From the NCBI GenBank assembly GCA_900095095.1, contig FMBT01000506.1:1-64000 (forward strand): DNA of 64,000 nucleotides, in the 5' to 3' direction. Under the pieces are notes generated by a model that worked only from the letters and a program-made list of their open reading frames with translations, was not told the DNA's origin and ran no database searches. How positions within the stretch are numbered: the stretch's first letter is position 1; each line of letters begins with the position of its first letter. The DNA comes from Fragilariopsis cylindrus CCMP1102 (Eukaryota > Bacillariophyta > Bacillariophyceae > Bacillariales > Bacillariaceae). Shown here in pieces: positions 57,361-64,000 of this stretch. The position numbers and the translations under genes were made by a program.

Positions 57361-57563
57361 TACACAGTAATTATTTGGCTGATGTCGGGTACATGTCAAT
57401 GAAAATACTAAGAATTGATTGCTCTATGGCTACTAGTAGTGAGCTATTGGTCTATCAATAATGGAATGGTGATAGCATAATTTCATGATTTTGAGAGATG
57501 GAATCAGATCTGATCAGTACGTTCTTGATTTAATTATTGATTGATCATTGATTTGCATCATTT
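57361..57563 (+). repeat. Right copy of the diverged direct repeat
   Basis: Same orientation as 55167-55395 and directly behind the ankyrin-like gene. It shares GGCTGATGTCGGGTA, GATTGCTCTATGGCTA, GAGCTATTGGTCTATCAATA and TTTTGAGAGATGGAATCA with the left copy. Confidence 0.9.
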
Positions 57564-57785
57564 CGTGACTAAGATACAAATGCTCATCCAGTCACGTATG
57601 CTAATAATTCTCCTAGATGTAGACCACAACTTTAGTTTAACGTTAGCCATAACCAAGATAGTAGGACCTAGATTATTATTAGTTTAGCATACATTCTAAG
57701 GGAGTGAATATAAGTCTTTCTCTCAATAGTAGATCTCCCTCTAGCTAGCTGATATTCTAATTGACGTCCGATTTCGACGCGACGA

Positions 57786-60277
57786 CTACTTCGATGATGA
57801 AGTATCTTTATTTTCATTTGCATTTTCATTTTCATTGACATTCTTGTTCTTCTTCTTGGTATTATGATTATTGTGATGCCGATGCTGATAGACTAGAAGT
57901 TGATCATTGACTTGTTTCATAATGGTACCCAAATTACCATCACCGGTATCTTCCCAACAGAATTGTTTGGCATGTAAGGATGTGATATCCACGGTCTTGT
58001 ATTCGACACCCTTCGGTGGAAAGGATTTATCATAATCAATTCGTCCATCACCAGGAACGGACTGTCCGGAACCATAATCATATTCCCAACGACAATAATC
58101 CTTTCGTTGGTTTTGGTGGTCATCTTCTTCTTGAGAAGTTCCATTCTCTAGTATACCACCACCATCATTATCGTCGTTATTCATTATTTTCTTCTCCTTC
58201 TCCTCCTTGATTTGTTCTTTCTTCTCCAATAATGATAACAATGATCGAGGGAAATAATCAGAAACTTTATATCTACCAGAACCAGAACCAGTACTTGTAG
58301 TAGTTGTTGTCGGTCGACGTCGTCGTCGAAGAATTTGATTCACAGTCGGTACGGTATTCGTGGAGCACACTATAATTGGAGGGAGTTCTTTTCCCTTCTC
58401 CACGTCGTTATCAAGTAGTGGTGCTAAAATTGTCTTCCGCCATCGTTTGGCATCCTCCATTTGTAGTTTCATATGTTGTTTGTATTCTAAAAGAGTCTTC
58501 TTCTCCAAAATTTGATTATTTTTATAATAGGGATCAAAGATACCAATTTCATGTTTTTCCCATTCGTCGGGATTATAAAAATCAATTGATATCCGTTTGC
58601 CGGGTGTCGCTGGTCGTCGTATATTTGATGATGATTCAGTTATATTTGCTTTCTTTCCGATGGTACTTACATCCGCTTCAAATGCAATGATATCTGGATC
58701 TTCTTCGGTCACATCGACAAATAAGTTTCCAATGTCAGTGGCGGAGGTGGGAAAGAAGGACCAATGACTTGAAAATGTAAATTGTGTCGGTGGTAAAAAT
58801 TGACGACACGTACCTAATTCAGTAAAATATCCTTTATGTAAATCTTGTAAATATTGGATCCCCGTACCGAAGGGTACACCCACCAACACTGCACCGACCG
58901 TAAATTTCTTGGGATATAATTTCATCGCACCATACGCAATCAAACCACCTAAGGAATGTGCGACAATTTGTATTTTGGTATCGGGATTTGGAAATTCTTG
59001 TTCACAATAATGATAAAATTCATCGGTCAATTCAAATAAATTTCGACGCCAATCATACACAAAGGATCGTGTCGGACGTGGATTATCTAACATTAGTTCT
59101 TTTATTTTGTGATATCATCATCATCCTCGATATCGATATCGTTGGTGTCACTGTTACTACCGACAGCAGTGGCAGTAGCAGTAGCAGAAGCAGCAGCGGT
59201 GGAGTTGTTGTTATTGTTGTGTGCATCATTGATGTCTTCCAGGAATTTTGTCACATGACCATAAAATGGAAAAAAATCAAAGTTGTTCTTACTATTACCA
59301 GTATTAATATCAATTATCGTACTCAATTCGACAATATGATCCACGGTCCCATCCACAAAGTGTTCACCTCGATCTTGGATTGGAAACTTGGACGACGGCG
59401 ATGACGATTTTTCTTGATTGTTGTTGTCGTTTTCTTTGTCATCTGAATCGATCAACGAATTATAGGACAATGGTAAGGAAATATCACGATCCGGATGATA
59501 ATCCACTTTTCGTGGAAAATTCAATAATCCAGTTAAACTCAACCAGGATCGTATTTTTTTCTTCTTTTTGTTTTTTTTGGCGTTGTTTCCTCTGATGTTT
59601 TTTTCATTTTCATCACCGTCGTTTTTGTTTTTGTTATTGTTATTGTTATTATTATTGGTTTGAGTTTGGTGATGAAATGCAAGATGCGATCCCTTCATTC
59701 CATGTAAGAAGATAAGTGGTACAACCTCGTCGTCGTCGTCGTTGTTGTCGTTGCAAGATGATGACGACGATGTCGACGATGACGATATAAGTCGTTTGTC
59801 GGTTGATGATATTTCTATTAGATCAGCACTCGTACTAATTGCTTTCAAGAACGACGAAGATGATGAGAACAATAATGAGGTTGAAAACGTACGACGCTGC
59901 CGCAACAAGTTGTTGTTATGACAGAATAATTTCTGTGGAGGATGTTGATGTCTATCATTATTTTGATTCACTACACTACTAGAAGTACGGACGTTATTAT
60001 TATTTGGTAGCTGTAATGATCTCATCATCATCATCATTGATGTTGTTGTTGCTGCTGCATACCGCCGTGATTGTGATTGTGACGATGACATCATCGAAAA
60101 AGTTGTTCGTCCAATGAAAGCACGACATCCTACTACGACATACCGATTCGATATAATAGCAATAGTAGTCCTCCTCGGCATTGTTCTTGTTCTTGCCACG
60201 CCGCCGAATGCTGTTACTTTTTCTGCTATCAATACTGCTACTAGTAAAAGTAGTAGCAAGTAACAGTAATGGCTCAT
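57786..60277 (-). CDS. Alpha/beta-hydrolase lipase (LCAT/PGAP1-like) with plastid-type presequence
   Basis: The ATG at 60277 gives LLLLLLVAVLIAEKVTAF|GG, a signal peptide plus Phe motif pointing to the plastid. A Ser/Asn-rich N-terminal region leads to VVPLIFLHGMKGSHLAFH, the oxyanion strand of lipases. The nucleophile elbow is IQIVAHSLGGLIAYGA, and FGTGIQYLQDL, RQFLPP and PGDGRIDYDKSFPPKGVEY resemble LCAT-like lipases. The open frame ends just after an Asp-rich run, and the next begins 8 bases on. A one-base change in an A-run near 59100 would give DITKIKELMLDNPRPTRSF, a natural continuation. Galactolipid or phospholipid hydrolysis in the plastid is a guess from targeting and fold. Low-complexity tails give a total near 830 residues. 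Confidence 0.72.
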
Positions 60278-60838
60278 TTATCGTATCGTTCCACGTATTG
60301 TATCTTACGAGTACTGTACTGTATGACAGCCTTCTGCTGTCATTGCTTCAGCCTTTGATGATGAGATGTACAAGTAACGTTAGTGCATATTGTATATTCA
60401 ATATACTATCTTTGATCGGAAGCTTTCGGAATGGAAATTTCTATATTTTGAGAAGTTTCCCGTGTCCTCCAAATAATGCGCGCTGATCGAAGTTGACAAC
60501 AGTGCGCGCTCAATCGTGCCTACAGTATGATCCATGTGTTTTTCATTCGGATTCGACGACACAATAAATAAATGAAGAAATAATGATTACAATCGCCAAT
60601 CGCTACCGTATATCATTGCTAGAAGAGCAGCTAGATCAAGATGACCTGAACATTGCTGTTGTAGGATTCGAAGATAACTATTTCTCCCACTACCATTCCC
60701 ATACATAAATTACACTAGATTATTTGAGAAAAATTCGTCGTCGTCGTCGTCGTCGTCGATGCAATTCTTGCTACCATCTTCGTCAGAGCATTATTTATAT
60801 CATTCCAACAGAAGTACTACGGTTTTAAAAACAAAATA

Positions 60839-60905
60839 ATGGATGATCGCAATAGACACGAAGAAAGACCTCACGACGACAAAGGAGATGGCGATGATGG
60901 CAACC

Positions 60906-60942
<37 letters not shown>

Positions 60943-61434
60943 CTTTCACAACAGCAACATAATCAGCGTATTCTTGATTTCCTGGATGGGCAACAACACG
61001 ACAATATCAATATCAAATACACGACGATCCATCATCAAGAGACTCATACGTCGGAAGAATCGGCACGTGTACGATCGGTACCATTAAAAACTGGTGGGAA
61101 GGCATTATTATTAAAAGTACCGGGGACGAGTGGTCCCACATTTTCACTGTTTGTAATGAGTGCCTCCTGTCAATTAAATTCAAAAGCTATTAAGAAGGAA
61201 TTAAAAGCCACCAAGAAGAAGAATGGTGGTATACGCTTTGCCACACCAGAAGAATTAAAATTGATTACGAATGGATTAGTTCCTGGAGCTGTTCCACCAT
61301 TTGGGACACCAATTTTTACTACTATACAAGACTTATATGTCGATACCTCTATTCTAGAAAATGAGAGGATTGCCTTTAATGCTGGTTCCTTAACAGATTC
61401 TGTGTTGATGTCCGTTCCAGATATATACGAATAG
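60839..61434 (+). CDS. YbaK/ProX-type aminoacyl-tRNA deacylase-like protein
   Basis: The frame from the ATG at 60839 enters a CAG/AGC repeat (60908-60940). The conserved part then continues in a frame shifted by one base: RILDFLDGQQHDNINIKYTT, HTSEESARVR, TGGKALLLKV, RFATPEELKLITNGL and PGAVPPFGTPIF. These are the ProXp/YbaK landmarks, including the Lys of KALLLK and the GAVPPFG loop, ending NAGSLTDSVLMSVPD. The family hydrolyses mischarged tRNAs in trans (Ala-tRNA-Pro, Cys-tRNA-Pro). The repeat is a natural place for a length change, or there is an unseen upstream exon joined at CCACAG. No targeting signal is seen. Confidence 0.75.
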
Positions 61435-61576
61435 CAAATCCAACAAAAATATTTACCTTCTCAAAATAATTAAAATAGTTCGCTGGATTAACATATGTCA
61501 AAATTATATACATTCATTTTTTTTTACTAACTATTATGGTAATTTGGAAATTATGATCTGAAAGTATAGCATAATA

Positions 61577-63137
61577 CTACATATAAATAAATTTTAATCC
61601 AATGGGATAAGTCGACTGGACTGAAGGATTTTTTCTCTGTCTCTCATTTTCTCTCGAGGAGGGACGCAAGTTAGTAGTGGACTCGTCACCTTCATCACCA
61701 CCAACATCAACGCCATTATTATTGGTACCGTCATCACCATCACCACCACAGAAAGATGCATCCTCCGGATTTGTACCAATTCATCACACACAATTGTCTG
61801 AATAAAATCAAAGCAGAACTGGTACGCGCATTAATATTCGGATGAACTGAGTTACCACAATAGTCTCCCCAACTAACAATACCGACATGAATGTCTTTGA
61901 AAGTCCCATCACCTTGATCGACCCTACTAATTACAGGACCCCCGGAGTCACCCCAACAAGCATCTTGTCCGTCTTCTAACGATCCATATTTGTATACTAA
62001 AAGAAAAGAGAAAAAAGAGAGAGAGAGAGAAGGGAGTTTGGATAAAAGGTAAGAATTAATATCCGATCGGGATCGATCATAATACGTTAGTGTTTGTTGT
62101 TACTGTTGCAGTTAGTTACGTACGATTACAAATTTCACTATCAGTAATACAAGTTTCCATAGGTAATGATTCGCAAGCTGCAAAGTCTGCTTCACGACAT
62201 TCCTCATTACTAATAATTTGTGAGGTAACCTCTTGTAAAAATTTAGGATAGCGTAATACGTAACCACCATAATCATCGGTATTGAATTGGGAGAATCCTC
62301 TTCTGCAGTATTGATATCAATGTATCATCATATTTTGGTATCTGAACGGGTGCCGGGAATGGATGATCATTAATGGAACCCATACCAATCAGAGTTATAT
62401 TCGAGCTGGTGGTGGATAATTTGGATCCGAATTTAATATTAATTTTGTTCTTGTTTGATCAATTGCAATTGGTTCATTTAATCTACATAATGCAAAGTCA
62501 TAATATAATGGTGGTCCATAATCATTAATCTTGGATCTTCAATCCATTCGATACATTGACGTTTGTATGTAATTCCCTCCTTAGTTGTTTGACTTTCATA
62601 GTCACCAATATAGACATCATCACCTACACCAAATTGACAATGTGCTGCCGTTAAAACAAATTCGGAGGAAATTAATGTCCCACCACACCACCAATCACCA
62701 CCGAAGCCCACTATGTATGTATGAACAAAGCACAACACAATACAACATTGTTTAAGAAAGGAAGAATGAACGAAAATTAGTTGGGAATCAAATTATACAT
62801 GTATTATGGTACGCTTTTTCTTTTGAAAGTAATCAATATTTATCAATGCATATGGCGTTTACGTACCGAAATATGGATAATCTCCAACTTTTGCCTGTTG
62901 ACCACCAACAATAAGATTTCGATTATTGCTATTATCTTCGTTGCTATTGTATTGATGCTGTTTTTGTTGCTGTTGTTCATCACGAAGATGACGTGTAGGA
63001 CGACGATTGATCATATTACTATTACTATTGTCTTCGGTTGATGTAGCAGTAACTACTGCTGCTGCTGCTGTAATTAAACTATCAACCGTAATTACGATTG
63101 AGAAGAAGGAGATAATTGCAGATGACAGTAATTTCAT
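61577..63137 (-). CDS. Secreted trypsin-like serine protease, S1 family, frame interrupted
   Basis: Three exons: 62867-63137, 62124-62710 and 61577-61996, with two introns, both with donor GTACGT. The signal peptide is MKLLSSAIISFFSIVITVDS. After a Gln/Asn-rich propeptide comes LIVGGQQAKVGDYPYF, the activation site. Catalytic residues are His in VLTAAHC, Asp in YYDFALCRL and Ser in DACWGDSGGPV, with SWGDYCGNSVHPNINARTS closing the S1 fold. The protein is readable only by passing about six one-base changes, one near 62515-62525 and the rest in 61800-62430. All behave as one missing base, mostly beside short runs. The tail after CDEL is Asp/Gly/Asn-rich. It is either a decaying gene or an assembly with missing bases. 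Confidence 0.75.
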
Positions 63138-63873
63138 CTTGTCTTCTTCGGCGTTGACGTTATGATGTTTGACCGTCGTTGGTGTCTAGTGTCGTCGTTG
63201 ATGTATATCCAAATTTATTTTACGATGATAAGGAACAGTATGAAAGTTCGTATTAAGGAAATGTCAATCCTTTATGTATGTCTTGGCGAGAGGTACACGC
63301 CTTCATTCATTATTCTCATAGTAAAGATCCACATCCACATCCAAACTGCAAGAGGGTTTAGGTTATGTTATGTTATGTTATGTTATGTTGTGCGTGATGT
63401 GAGCTGAGGCACGAGTTGAATTTACAAGAATCGAATTGGCATGATATCAACACATGATGGTCCTGAGTGATGTTTGAACGGAAATATGATGCCATACAAT
63501 GTGTGATTGAAGGAATATGTGATGTGCACCGCGTTGTGATGCTGTAGTTCCTTGTTAATAGCCATATGCCTTCATTGGTTTCAGAATGGAAACTTGACGC
63601 ATGCATGTTCTTGTATTTTTTGACTATGTTATATCGATCGTCATTGTTCGTTACAGGATGATGCCAAATTCGAGCTCGTAAATTTTCCGGGTTACTATTA
63701 GATTTTAATCCCGCGCGTATGTCGTGAACGCGCAAAACTTGAAAATCACCTTTAACAAAAAGAGCACATAAATTCAAAATCGGACAAACACAAACGCAAT
63801 ACACAAAAGCGATAAACAAAGTGTTAATAACGATGAAAGACAATGACGTAAATTGTGATGAGATAGCACCTAC
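63138..63873. other. Right-edge 0.7 kb with no supported gene
   Basis: Upstream side of the trypsin gene, probably its promoter, and possibly an intron of the partial gene at the edge. A (TTATG)n run lies at 63364-63388. Nothing else is visible. Confidence 0.45.
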
Positions 63874-64000
63874 TTTCGAAGTCACCCTATCAAGGATCTC
63901 ATTTTCTACTTTGGCTGAACCGGTCGTATTTAATGGCATTCGAGTTCTTTCTTCTTCCAAGCATATGTCCGTATCCTCAAAAAAAGATGAGATTGGAAGT
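63874..64000 (-). CDS. Partial gene running off the right edge, unknown
   Basis: A minus-strand frame enters from beyond 64000 (PISSFFEDTDICLEEERTRM) and continues to a plausible GTAGGT donor just below 63874 (ending LDRVTSK). The frame goes on to 63373 but becomes intron-like, with Cys/Val and low-information sequence. No family recognised. Confidence 0.3.

Overview
This window looks like nuclear DNA of a diatom, probably pennate. It is AT-rich, its genes have one or a few short GT-AG introns, and its proteins are full of Asn, Ser, Asp and Gln runs. Several N-termini carry signal-peptide-plus-Phe motifs (ALA|F, ADA|F, VTA|F) typical of diatom plastid presequences. The families seen (P2X channel, HPt phosphotransfer protein, AMPK gamma, SnoaL-like plastid proteins) fit a stramenopile. 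No CRISPR array, operon or bacterial promoter was seen.

Layout. 0.5-4.9 kb: a zf-C3H1 plus LRR protein related to the Red1/ZFC3H1 RNA-surveillance family. 5.4-6.3 kb: CHCHD2-like mitochondrial protein. 7.5-10 kb: PPR protein. 12.1-12.8 kb: HPt protein. 14.3-15.8 kb: AMPK gamma-like CBS protein. 16.8-18.2 kb: PHB-depolymerase-like esterase, with a perfect 26-bp hairpin upstream. 18.8-19.4 kb: poly-Gln protein. 20.1-24.0 kb: MUS81/ERCC4-type nuclease with a SAP-like segment. 24.6-26.7 kb: BFR1-like coiled-coil protein. 27.2-28.5 kb: membrane protein. 28.5-31.4 kb: empty, AT-rich. 31.4-32.8 kb: P2X-like ion channel. 33.0-40.3 kb: mobile-element zone with a gene fragment, a short repeat array and a terminal-inverted-repeat element split by a recent but broken Copia (CoDi-like) LTR retrotransposon. 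40.8-44.7 kb: XRN-family 5'-3' exonuclease with a plastid-type presequence. 45.0-46.0 kb: SnoaL-like plastid protein. 47.5-49.6 kb: membrane-anchored SGNH hydrolase. 49.8-52.0 kb: sphingomyelinase-like phosphoesterase. 52.7-53.5 kb: pyroglutamyl-peptidase I. 53.7-55.0 kb: DUF1415. 56.0-57.3 kb: diatom ankyrin-like family member between direct repeats. 57.8-60.3 kb: plastid-type lipase. 60.8-61.4 kb: YbaK/ProX deacylase. 61.6-63.1 kb: trypsin.

The genes do not form one pathway; this is an ordinary eukaryotic gene string on both strands. The strongest leads are the predicted plastid XRN nuclease with a duplicated C-terminal domain, the P2X channel with an altered ligand pocket, the fusion of zf-C3H1 with LRRs, the nested mobile element, and the single-base frame changes inside at least nine otherwise well-conserved host genes. 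That last pattern is most simply an assembly indel problem, but it should be settled because it decides which of these genes are alive.
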